Below the pieces are notes generated by a model. It was not told where the DNA came from and searched no databases. It saw only the letters and a list, made by a program, of their open reading frames with translations. DNA of 64,000 nucleotides, from assembly GCA_017475185.1 (NCBI GenBank), contig JAFVGB010000002.1:186001-250000 (forward strand). The letters run 5' to 3'. The stretch comes from Clostridia bacterium. GTDB taxonomy: Bacteria; Bacillota_A; Clostridia; TANB77; CAG-508. The position numbers and the translations under genes were made by a program. Below are positions 40,993 to 49,197 of the stretch, piece by piece. Numbering within the stretch: the first letter of the stretch is position 1; each line of letters begins with the position of its first letter.

Positions 40993-43900
40993 ATGGCTAA
41001 TAAAACTATAAGTGAATTAATACCAGTTTCTACCGTTACTGGTGATTTAGAAGTAATGTTAGATACAAGAAATGGCTTAAAAAAGACAACATTAGCTACT
41101 TTAAAAAATTATATTAAAACTCCAAATAATGAAGATAAAACTATTACTGAAAATGGTGTATATACAGCTAGTGTTGGATATGATGGTTTAGGTGAAGTTA
41201 CAGTTAATGTACCTGGTAGTGCTAGTTTACAAGAAGTAAAATATATTACTACAAATGGAATACATGAAGCCGATAAACAAGAAGTTATATTAGCGAAAGG
41301 TATGTTTTTAAATGATGAAGAAAAATATCATTATACAGGGAGTGAACCTTTAATTGGTGATTATATTTGGTTTCAAACAGACAATATAACTAATTTAAAA
41401 ATAAATGATCCCGTATATAATGGAAAAATAGAAAATGATAGTATAATTCCAAATTTTGAACAGGCTCTTGGTATAATAACTAATAAGCAATCATTTAAAA
41501 ACATATCTGTCGATTTTGATGATAGAGAAACTTGGTATGTTTATGAAAATGGTATTAGTTTTATTGAATATGAAGGTGAAATATATGCAAAGTTAGAAAT
41601 ACACACAAAAGAATATGCCACCGTAGATATAGTTGGTGATTATATTTGGATTAAAGGTAACTATACTGATTTAAATGTAAATAGTTTATGCTATAATAGT
41701 ACAGATACTACAGATGCAGTGCCTGATTTATCTAACTCTATTGGTCATGTAAATAATGTGTCTATACTTACAGATATAAAATTTGATTTTATGGATTTTA
41801 GTTATCAAATAGTTTTAGAATATCATAGAATACAAAATTATTCAGTATATAATACTATTTATGATGGTATGCAAAGAGTTAATGTAAACGTACCAACATT
41901 TGAAGAGGCTAAAGAAGAAAGAAATGCTTTGATAAGAACAAATCTTTCTGGAGCATATACTATTCCAGATGAACTTACATCTGTCGGATCATATGCTTTT
42001 GCTAATGAACAATTATTAACTTCTGTTAATTTAAACAATACCTTAACATTAGGTGATCATTGTTTTTATAATTGTAAAAATTTAGAAACAGTTATACTGA
42101 ATCCATATATTAATGCAATACCATATTATGCTTTTAATGGTTGTACAGCTTTATCAAATATAGATACTAGTCATATCACATATTTAGGTGATGAAAGTTT
42201 TCAGTACTGTACAAATTTACAAACTATAGATATTGGTAGTGTGATAAGTTTTTATGGATATAGTTTTTATGAATGTACTAATTTAAAAGATATAACAATG
42301 CCTAATACGAATGGCTATAGTATATCAAATTATACATTTTACAATTGTACATCTTTAAAAAATATTGATTTAAAGCAAGTAGGATGGATATATGATAATG
42401 CTTTTAGAAATTGTACTTCTTTAGAATATATTAAAATAGGTACAGCTATAAATTCAATTAATAGTAATGCATTTTATGGCTGTACACAATCTAATTTAAC
42501 TATTGAATTTGGTTTAACAGAATCTGAATTTAATAATAGATCTGATTTAGTAAGTTATATGCCATGGGGAGCAACAAATGCTATTATTTTATATTCAGAT
42601 TCTAATGCTCACACTCTACAAGTAAATTGTCTTAATGAAGATATTCCTTATAATATTACATTAGAAATAAATGGAAAAACTCTTAATACTGATCATATAA
42701 AACAACCTAATAATACAGAAATAACTTATACAGTATCTAGTAGAAATTATATAACCCAAACCAATACGATTACTTTAACAGAAGATACAGTTATTGATGT
42801 TACTTTAGTTGCTGATCCAAATCCAAAATACTATGAAATAGATACAAATTTAGTTTCTTGGGATGGTGCAAATGTAAGTATTATCAAAAATGAATATACT
42901 GACGATAGTATCTTAAGAATTACTAACTTAAATAAATCTGAAAATATTGTTATTAATGATTTAGATTGGAATGGTTATTTTAGTGGTATAGGTGATACTA
43001 GTGATGAATTTATATTTACATTTAAAATAAATTCTCAAGCACAATATTTTAATTTTGATGGTATGCCTTTAAGTACATCTGGAAGTGACGATGGCTTTTA
43101 TTTACATACAAGTAAAGATGGAAGTTATAAGAGTTATTATTCATACTTAGTTATTAACTATGATAATGCTTCTGAGGATTGGCGTAATAATGGATCAATT
43201 TGTCCTATAAATGAAACTATTCAAATGAGAATTAGATTAGATAATGAAACATTATGCTGGCGTTATGACATGAATGGTAGTAATACTAATGCCGGTTGGA
43301 ATAGTGGTACATTAGATCCATTAGTACATGTATTTTCATTAATTAATGATATATCAGGAGAAAATTTTACTATTGATATTGATTTTATGAATACAGGTTT
43401 CAGAAAAAATAATACTTGGGTTAAACGTTTAATTACTGAAAGAGTACCTAAGTATAATTTAACGATTAATTCTATTCCAGCTACAGCAGATATTACAATA
43501 AATAATAAGCGTTATGCTTCCGGAAGAACTATTAAATTTCCACAAGATAGTGAAATTACATATACTGTTAGTGCAGAAGATTATATAGCTCAAACAAATA
43601 CATTTACCTTAGATGATGATACTGTTTTAAATATTACTTTAGTTGCTGATCCTACAGTATACTCAATAGATACATCTAAAATAACTATTACTCAAAATAC
43701 TCAAAATTATCCATATAGATTTCTTATTGAAAATGATAATCTAGGTAATGATGTAATATTAAATGTGGTAAATCCATCAACTAGCGTATGGGATTATGTT
43801 ACCCAAACTAGATCCTATCCATATACTATTTTATTAAATAATGATGCAAAAACTTTATTAAATAAAGTATTAAATGAAGATGGTTCAGATGTAGATTATT

Positions 43901-45489
43901 TTCAAATGCATTATACATTAAATACTATAAATTATAGATATGGTTCAGATCATCAAAATAATGGTTTATTTTCGTTAGGTATTATTGGTCAAGAAGAAGA
44001 TACCTATGAAGTAGCTACTACACCACATGAACATACTGATGAATTTGTTAGTCAATATTATAAATATTATCAAGCTGGTGGTAGTGTTAATTATGCTAGA
44101 AATGAAATAAGTGGTAGAATGGGTTATAATAATGGTGATTCACAATGGCCACATCAGCATGAAACATTTTTAGATTTTAATGGATTACCGACAAATCAAA
44201 TTAAAGATTGTACATTTATTATTGAAAATATAGATGGCACAAAAATGGTAAGGGTTAAAGATAATCAAACAGGTATTATTTATTCTAATCAACTATATGG
44301 AATTTCTGAATCTTTTAGACAATCATATGAGGTTATTCCTTATTTATTATCAAGTATTGGTTGGAATATATTTGGTAATTGTGAAGTTTTATTAGATCTT
44401 AAGCATACAGGTTTTAAGAAAAATAATACATGGATTTGGCGCCCTGTTGAATTACAAACGAATCATGTAAGTTTAAGAATTAATACTACACCTAGCAATG
44501 CTAAAGTTAATATTAATGGTAGTATTTATACTAGTGGTCAATTAATCAATTTACCTATAAATACAGAAGTTACTTGGGAAGTTAGTGCTGATGGTTATGA
44601 AACTGAAACAAATACATTTACCTTAAGTGAAAATACAACTCTAAATATTGTATTGACAGCTACTCACTGTACATGGGATTCAACAAAATTAACTATGCAG
44701 AAAGCTGATGATGCTATCTTCGAATTAGTACAAGATGATAATGATGATTATGTTTTATTAAATTTATATGGAACAAATCAATTAGGTAATAGAGAAACTA
44801 ACAATCCATTTGATCTTGCTATAGCAACAGAATCTCCTTATACATTAAATGCAGTTGCTGGTAATGGTGATTATTTATATGAGAATCATCCATACTTTTT
44901 TGAATTGAAATTTAAAATTCTTAATCAAGCCGAATTAGGTAATGATTCTCATTATATTCCTATTTTAGGATCTCGTATGGCTGATGGTAGTTATGAATAT
45001 GATGCTGAAGATCCAAAGTCCAGTCATGGTGATGGCATAACATTTACTACAGAAAATCAACGCTTTGACTGTGTAGCATTCTATCAACCAACAGCTAGTT
45101 TACAGTCAAGTGAATTAAGAGGCTATGTAGATTTACCTGAAATGACAACACCATATTCAAATGAATGGATATTAACATTACAAGGTACCTCTATGCAAAT
45201 TAAAAATTGTGGAAATAATGTAATAAGAAATACAGCAATTAATTTTGGTTCTTATGAAATTGATTCAGAATTTCATCAGTATTATAATTTTCTTAATAAA
45301 TTATTTCAAGGCGGATATCCTGATGAAATTGGAGCGAATATTCAAATTGATCTTAAACATACAGGATTTAAAGATTGGCAAGGCAATTGGTTATGGAGAC
45401 CTATTAAGGTTGTAGAAGCAGTTTCACCACTTCAACCAGCTGTAGATCCCGAAGTAATTGTTCCTGAAGAACCAATATCAGGTGATTAA
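40993..45489 (+). CDS. large BspA-like/PEGA tail fibre or receptor-binding protein
   Basis: This 1498-residue protein is probably a late virion adhesin. The N-terminus (MANKTISELIPVSTVTGDLE) resembles phage fibre attachment regions, and a GVYTASVGYDGLGEVTVNVP segment is common in gut-phage tail proteins. A BspA-type leucine-rich repeat domain spans about residues 320-520, with AF..C..L..I repeats. Then come three PEGA-like domains (near 535, 820 and 1160), each followed by a 200-300 residue module ending in a DLKHTGFKKNNTW-type motif. I use the ATG at 40993, with AAAGGG upstream, rather than the TTG at 40963. A bidirectional terminator follows. Confidence 0.82.
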   Translation: MANKTISELIPVSTVTGDLEVMLDTRNGLKKTTLATLKNYIKTPNNEDKTITENGVYTASVGYDGLGEVTVNVPGSASLQEVKYITTNGIHEADKQEVILAKGMFLNDEEKYHYTGSEPLIGDYIWFQTDNITNLKINDPVYNGKIENDSIIPNFEQALGIITNKQSFKNISVDFDDRETWYVYENGISFIEYEGEIYAKLEIHTKEYATVDIVGDYIWIKGNYTDLNVNSLCYNSTDTTDAVPDLSNSIGHVNNVSILTDIKFDFMDFSYQIVLEYHRIQNYSVYNTIYDGMQRVNVNVPTFEEAKEERNALIRTNLSGAYTIPDELTSVGSYAFANEQLLTSVNLNNTLTLGDHCFYNCKNLETVILNPYINAIPYYAFNGCTALSNIDTSHITYLGDESFQYCTNLQTIDIGSVISFYGYSFYECTNLKDITMPNTNGYSISNYTFYNCTSLKNIDLKQVGWIYDNAFRNCTSLEYIKIGTAINSINSNAFYGCTQSNLTIEFGLTESEFNNRSDLVSYMPWGATNAIILYSDSNAHTLQVNCLNEDIPYNITLEINGKTLNTDHIKQPNNTEITYTVSSRNYITQTNTITLTEDTVIDVTLVADPNPKYYEIDTNLVSWDGANVSIIKNEYTDDSILRITNLNKSENIVINDLDWNGYFSGIGDTSDEFIFTFKINSQAQYFNFDGMPLSTSGSDDGFYLHTSKDGSYKSYYSYLVINYDNASEDWRNNGSICPINETIQMRIRLDNETLCWRYDMNGSNTNAGWNSGTLDPLVHVFSLINDISGENFTIDIDFMNTGFRKNNTWVKRLITERVPKYNLTINSIPATADITINNKRYASGRTIKFPQDSEITYTVSAEDYIAQTNTFTLDDDTVLNITLVADPTVYSIDTSKITITQNTQNYPYRFLIENDNLGNDVILNVVNPSTSVWDYVTQTRSYPYTILLNNDAKTLLNKVLNEDGSDVDYFQMHYTLNTINYRYGSDHQNNGLFSLGIIGQEEDTYEVATTPHEHTDEFVSQYYKYYQAGGSVNYARNEISGRMGYNNGDSQWPHQHETFLDFNGLPTNQIKDCTFIIENIDGTKMVRVKDNQTGIIYSNQLYGISESFRQSYEVIPYLLSSIGWNIFGNCEVLLDLKHTGFKKNNTWIWRPVELQTNHVSLRINTTPSNAKVNINGSIYTSGQLINLPINTEVTWEVSADGYETETNTFTLSENTTLNIVLTATHCTWDSTKLTMQKADDAIFELVQDDNDDYVLLNLYGTNQLGNRETNNPFDLAIATESPYTLNAVAGNGDYLYENHPYFFELKFKILNQAELGNDSHYIPILGSRMADGSYEYDAEDPKSSHGDGITFTTENQRFDCVAFYQPTASLQSSELRGYVDLPEMTTPYSNEWILTLQGTSMQIKNCGNNVIRNTAINFGSYEIDSEFHQYYNFLNKLFQGGYPDEIGANIQIDLKHTGFKDWQGNWLWRPIKVVEAVSPLQPAVDPEVIVPEEPISGD

Positions 45490-45500
45490 AAGTAAGTAAA

Positions 45501-45527
45501 AGGGACCTCAATTGGTCCCTTCATTTT
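45501..45527. terminator. terminator between convergent genes
   Basis: AGGGACC and GGTCCCT form a perfect 7-bp stem, followed by TCATTTTT on the plus strand. The stop codon of the next minus-strand gene lies within the hairpin. Confidence 0.7.
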
Positions 45528-45720
45528 TAAAAAATATATCATAAAATATTAGATATATTAAATAAAGTATAGTTATCCAAGAAAGGAAAATGGCGAGAAT
45601 TTTTTCCCACCATTTAATATTTAACCATTCTTTTAAATTCATACCTTTTCCTAAACAATCTAGCATAGAAATTAAGAAAAAGCTATAAATTAAACCTTCT
45701 ATGTATATATTTATAATCAT
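45508..45720 (-). CDS. small membrane protein of unknown function
   Basis: This 70-residue protein has two hydrophobic segments (about residues 2-20 and 40-62) separated by a Lys/Trp-containing loop. It starts 5 bp after the AAA+ gene, so it may be its membrane partner. No family is recognised. Confidence 0.6.
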   Translation of the reverse strand: MIINIYIEGLIYSFFLISMLDCLGKGMNLKEWLNIKWWEKILAIFLSWITILYLIYLIFYDIFFKNEGTN

Positions 45721-45724
45721 TACT

Positions 45725-46639
45725 CTAAATAGATATAGGTTTACTGCCTTTATCTAATTCCTTTTCTTCCTGTTCTCTCAAAAGATATTCAAAACATAAT
45801 TTTGAAGTATAATTACTATTTTCAAGAATATCCATTTTACGTTTAGCTGTTTTAAAATCACCTGCAGTAATATATTTTAATTGATCATATTGTTCATCTG
45901 TAAATTTAATACCTTTACCAAAATATGTTTTTAAACCCGCTTTAATATTATCTTTTTTCATAAATTCAAATTTAACTTTAAATACAAAACGTCTCATAGA
46001 AGCTGGATCAATTCTATTTTTTAAGTTTGTAGTCATAATGAATGGATATGGGTGATCTTCCATTTGTGTAAGTAATTCATTAACATGCATAGCTTGAAAA
46101 TCTCTGTCTGCATATTTTCTATCAAATAAAAATGAATCTGCTTCATCAAGTAATAAAATAGCTTTCTTTTCTCTTGCTTCTTTAAATGCTTCTGCTATAT
46201 TTTGCTCAGTTTCACCTACATATTTATCCATTAAATCAGATGCACGCTTTTTAATAAATGGCATTTTTAATTCTTGAGCTAAGTATTGTCCATAATATGA
46301 TTTACCTGAACCAGAAACACCATAAAGCAACATACCATAATTTTTCATTTTTGACTTTTTGAGTTTTTTAGTCAATTCTTCAAGATTTTGATTACAATTG
46401 GTCATTTTATAATCATATTTAATCTTTTCTTGAGAAACAGGCTCTTCTGGTTGTTTTACATTTTTAGAATTTCCAGCTCCTTGCTTAATATCTCTACTAA
46501 TCAATTTTCTAATTTCTGGAGGTAAAAACATTAATACACCAGGATCATTTTGTAACTGATTTGGATCAATTACAATTGTATGATGTATTTCTTTCCACTG
46601 TGGATTATTTGGATCATCTGGATTATTAAAATATGTCAT
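45725..46639 (-). CDS. single-module AAA+ ATPase
   Basis: This 304-residue protein has one classical AAA module: Walker A LLYGVSGSGKSYYG near residue 103, a DLMDKYVGETEQNIAEAFKE segment (pore-loop and arginine-finger region as in FtsH/CDC48-type ATPases), Walker B ILLLDEADSFLFDR, sensor MTTNLKNRIDP, and RRFVFKVKF. The N-terminal 90 residues are unrecognised. It probably remodels or extracts proteins. It is in an operon with two membrane-segment proteins, one on each side. Confidence 0.85.
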   Translation of the reverse strand: MTYFNNPDDPNNPQWKEIHHTIVIDPNQLQNDPGVLMFLPPEIRKLISRDIKQGAGNSKNVKQPEEPVSQEKIKYDYKMTNCNQNLEELTKKLKKSKMKNYGMLLYGVSGSGKSYYGQYLAQELKMPFIKKRASDLMDKYVGETEQNIAEAFKEAREKKAILLLDEADSFLFDRKYADRDFQAMHVNELLTQMEDHPYPFIMTTNLKNRIDPASMRRFVFKVKFEFMKKDNIKAGLKTYFGKGIKFTDEQYDQLKYITAGDFKTAKRKMDILENSNYTSKLCFEYLLREQEEKELDKGSKPISI

Positions 46640-46653
46640 TGTTTTCCTTTCTA

Positions 46654-47151
46654 TTAGAGTAATACTTGTATAATCTTATCAAATTCTTCAGTAATCATTA
46701 ATACCTTTTGTTTTTCATTAGAAATAAAAGTATTTAATGCTATTTTTGTATCATCTTTTAATTTATCTTGATTTAAGTTTAAAAGAATATATAATTTAAC
46801 TAAATTTTTTTCCTTAAAATCAATATAATTTTTATGCAAATTCATTAATTTTTTAACAATATGCTCTCTATCTTCTTGTGAAATATGCTTAGATAAAGCT
46901 AATAAACCGGTTGGTTGATATAATGTTATATTTAAATGATCTATGGCTCGTATTAATATTTCAGCTTGTTCATTAGATGTAATATTATTCATTAAATCAT
47001 TTTTAAACCAACTTATTACAGAATCTGCTCTTTTCTTTTCATCTTCTGCAAATTTTTTAATTTGTTTTTTAATATAATATGATTTTAATTTTATGGTAAG
47101 AAATGAACTTAACATACTAACAAATATTGTATATAAAATTAATTTAATCAC
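46654..47151 (-). CDS. membrane-anchored helical protein, GTG start
   Basis: This 165-residue protein has one N-terminal membrane helix (residues 3-22), a basic stretch and a helical cytoplasmic domain. The GTG at 47151 has GAGGAG about 8 bp upstream. It precedes the AAA+ gene by 14 bp and may anchor or recruit that ATPase. Confidence 0.65.
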   Translation of the reverse strand: MIKLILYTIFVSMLSSFLTIKLKSYYIKKQIKKFAEDEKKRADSVISWFKNDLMNNITSNEQAEILIRAIDHLNITLYQPTGLLALSKHISQEDREHIVKKLMNLHKNYIDFKEKNLVKLYILLNLNQDKLKDDTKIALNTFISNEKQKVLMITEEFDKIIQVLL

Positions 47152-47177
47152 AATTCAACTCCTCAATTTATATTTTA

Positions 47178-47211
47178 TATATAGTTTTATAAAATCAAAA
47201 AGTAAAGCCAT
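47178..47211 (-). promoter_or_regulatory. early-type sigma70-like promoter for the AAA+ unit
   Basis: On the minus strand: ATGGCTTTACT (-35 at 47206-47201), an exact 17-bp spacer and TATATA (47183-47178), 27 bp before the GTG start. Confidence 0.6.
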
Positions 47212-47212
47212 A

Positions 47213-47250
47213 AAAAAGCTCTATGCTAAAATTAAATAACATAGAGCTTT
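47213..47250 (-). terminator. Rho-independent terminator after Hsp20
   Basis: AAAGCTCTATG (47215-47225) and CATAGAGCTTT (47240-47250) form a perfect 11-bp stem. On the minus strand it is followed by a T run that merges with the ATGGCTTTACT promoter element, so termination and re-initiation are packed together. Confidence 0.8.
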
Positions 47251-47262
47251 ATGACAATTTAA

Positions 47263-47748
47263 TTATTTAATTTCAAAAGTTTTTCGTTTTTGTTCTTCTG
47301 GAACCTCTATTTTAACAGTAATTGAAAGCAAACCGTTTTTAAAAGTAGTATCTTTAATTACAGCATATTTAGGAAGATTCATAGACCAAGAAAAACTACG
47401 CATTGAAATACCTTTGTAGTAATAATTTTCTGAAATATTTTCTTTTTGGCTATTTTCAGATTCTTGAACTTTACTATTGATATACAATGTACCTTCTTCT
47501 GTATAAATTTCTAAATCATCTTTATCCCAACCAGCTAATGCCATTTCAATAACAAAACCATTATCATACATATTAACATCACCTTTTTCACTATAAAGGC
47601 GTTTAATATTGTATTTTGGATAAGAATCTTGTTTGATTAATGTTGTTGGGAAAGAGTTATTAAAAAATTCATCAATTAAAGAATTAAATTGTGAATCAAT
47701 CATATGCGATAAAGAGCCACGCATAACTGGCATTAAAGAATTTCTCAT
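47263..47748 (-). CDS. Hsp20/alpha-crystallin small heat-shock protein
   Basis: This 161-residue protein is a small holdase chaperone. After a variable N-terminus the alpha-crystallin domain is visible: DNGFVIEMALAGWDKDDLEI, EGTLYINSKV, YYYKGISMRSFSWSMNLPKY and FKNGLLSITVKIEVPEEQK, closing with a beta-rich C-terminal extension. Phages such as T4-like cyanophages carry similar chaperones, thought to aid virion assembly. A late-type box lies 80 bp upstream, consistent with this. Confidence 0.92.
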   Translation of the reverse strand: MRNSLMPVMRGSLSHMIDSQFNSLIDEFFNNSFPTTLIKQDSYPKYNIKRLYSEKGDVNMYDNGFVIEMALAGWDKDDLEIYTEEGTLYINSKVQESENSQKENISENYYYKGISMRSFSWSMNLPKYAVIKDTTFKNGLLSITVKIEVPEEQKRKTFEIK

Positions 47749-47812
47749 TTTATTTTATCCTAATTAAATGTTTAGCAATAAATTGTTTTTTGTAAACCTC
47801 TTTTTGAGCATT

Positions 47813-47828
47813 TACATTATAATAGAAC
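47813..47828 (-). promoter_or_regulatory. late-type box for Hsp20, overlapped by an early-type -35 region
   Basis: On the minus strand GTTCTATTATAATG starts at 47828. An ATGGCTTTACA element lies 17 bp further upstream (47855-47845), so both promoter types seem superimposed here. Confidence 0.5.
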
Positions 47829-47861
47829 TCTTGTTTTTATGGAATGTAAAGCCATTTTTTA

Positions 47862-47878
47862 GTTCTAATCTATAATAA
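47862..47878 (+). promoter_or_regulatory. late-type promoter box
   Basis: GTTCTAATCTATAATAA at 47862, 27 bp before the ATG, is among the best matches to the late-type box. It is divergent from the Hsp20 box. Confidence 0.55.
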
Positions 47879-47888
47879 AGGAGTAATT

Positions 47889-48353
47889 ATGAGAAAATCC
47901 AAATATGCACAAATTACTAGAGCGAGACAAAAACGAATATGTATGCCAAAAAAGTCTAAATTTGGTACAGTAGCTGTTGGAACAAAAAGATATAAACATG
48001 GTATAAGTAAGGCTGAATCTGATTGGTGTCTTAAAATGGGTTTTTTAGAAACTAGTAAAGTTATATATGGATTTAATGGAAAAATTATTATAGTTGATGG
48101 TTGGAATCCTAAAACAAATACGGCTGGTGAATATTTAGGTGAAGTATATCATGGTTCACACAGAACAAATCCTATAAATAGAGATGTTAAATTATGGATA
48201 GGAAAAACACCGAATCAATTATATAATGAAACAATTGCAAGATTTAATTTTTTATATTCACTCGGTATTAAAGTATTTTTTGTTTGGGAAAGTGATTATA
48301 AAAAAGGTTTTTTAGGACGTTATTATAAAGGTCCAGGTGATAATTTATATTAG
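47889..48353 (+). CDS. Vsr-like nuclease-fold protein
   Basis: This 154-residue protein is basic at the N-terminus. Its second half resembles Vsr-type nucleases: AGEYLGEVYHGSHR, then TPNQLYNETIARFNFLYSLG and KVFFVWESDYKKG, the order Glu-strand, helix, strand with WExD found in these enzymes. It could be a homing-type or resolvase-like nuclease. A late-type promoter box and AAAGGAG lie upstream, so it is probably made late. The exact activity is uncertain. Confidence 0.5.
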   Translation: MRKSKYAQITRARQKRICMPKKSKFGTVAVGTKRYKHGISKAESDWCLKMGFLETSKVIYGFNGKIIIVDGWNPKTNTAGEYLGEVYHGSHRTNPINRDVKLWIGKTPNQLYNETIARFNFLYSLGIKVFFVWESDYKKGFLGRYYKGPGDNLY

Positions 48354-48361
48354 GATATGAC

Positions 48362-48907
48362 ATGGGTTTATTTTTAGCATTTTGGAGAAGATTATTTGGT
48401 GGATTTGATGCCAAATTTAATATTTTTGAAAAGCGTGGAATACAAATGATTTCATGTATATTAACAGTATTTCTTTGGGAATGGTTAATAATACATAAAA
48501 CTTGGTATATCGCTTTAATTATAGGAATCCTTGTTTATATCTTTTGGTGTAAAGGCCATTATTATTATTTTTTATGTGGTACAGAATCTGATGAATATAT
48601 AGATGAGCAAGAAGCCAAAGGTAGAAAACCAGCAATGAATTGGATTGTAGCTCCTATAAATAAATTACTTGGATTTATTCCTCGTAGTAAACAATATTGT
48701 TTTATTGGAATGATGATAAGATATACTTTTTGGGCAATACCTTTAATTTTCTTTGTTGGTTGGAAGTTTTTTGCTGCTGGTTTTTGTATCCCATTTATCT
48801 ATAATGCGATGTTTTGGGTTGAATTACCAAAAACAAAATGGTGTTCATCTCCTACTAATTGGGCAGAATGGTTTTCAGGATTAATTATCGGTTGGGCATT
48901 AATATAA
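48362..48907 (+). CDS. multi-span membrane protein of unknown function
   Basis: This 181-residue protein has four or five hydrophobic segments (about residues 28-44, 48-66, 115-140 and 145-160, with a short C-terminal one). It lies between a nuclease-like gene and the fibre genes. A holin-like role is possible from membrane content, but its size and topology are not diagnostic. It is coupled to the next gene (TAATG). Confidence 0.65.
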   Translation: MGLFLAFWRRLFGGFDAKFNIFEKRGIQMISCILTVFLWEWLIIHKTWYIALIIGILVYIFWCKGHYYYFLCGTESDEYIDEQEAKGRKPAMNWIVAPINKLLGFIPRSKQYCFIGMMIRYTFWAIPLIFFVGWKFFAAGFCIPFIYNAMFWVELPKTKWCSSPTNWAEWFSGLIIGWALI

Positions 48908-49197
48908 TGAGATTACAACAAGTTTTAGATGAAGCTATAGAAATTTTACAACATCCAGAATTTAAAACATATGGAGCTCTTCAAAAAGCACGTTATCAGC
49001 ATAATAAATCTGAAGATGAGCTCTTTCTTCGTAGTGATATGTATAAAGGTTCTATAATTAAGAAAGAATCTATTGAAAAAGGTGTTGAAACTCGTAAAAA
49101 ATGGTATCAAGATCCTAAAAATAAAGAAAAATACTTAAAAGCTATTCGTGAACGTAATAAGAAACATGGTTATAAAGATAAAAAGAGTAAAGAATAA
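48907..49197 (+). CDS. small basic protein of unknown function
   Basis: I place the start at the ATG at 48907 (MRLQQVLDEAIEILQHPEFK, 96 residues), which overlaps the previous stop by one base. The C-terminus is very rich in Lys. It is also coupled to the following fibre gene. No family is recognised. Confidence 0.6.
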   Translation: MRLQQVLDEAIEILQHPEFKTYGALQKARYQHNKSEDELFLRSDMYKGSIIKKESIEKGVETRKKWYQDPKNKEKYLKAIRERNKKHGYKDKKSKE

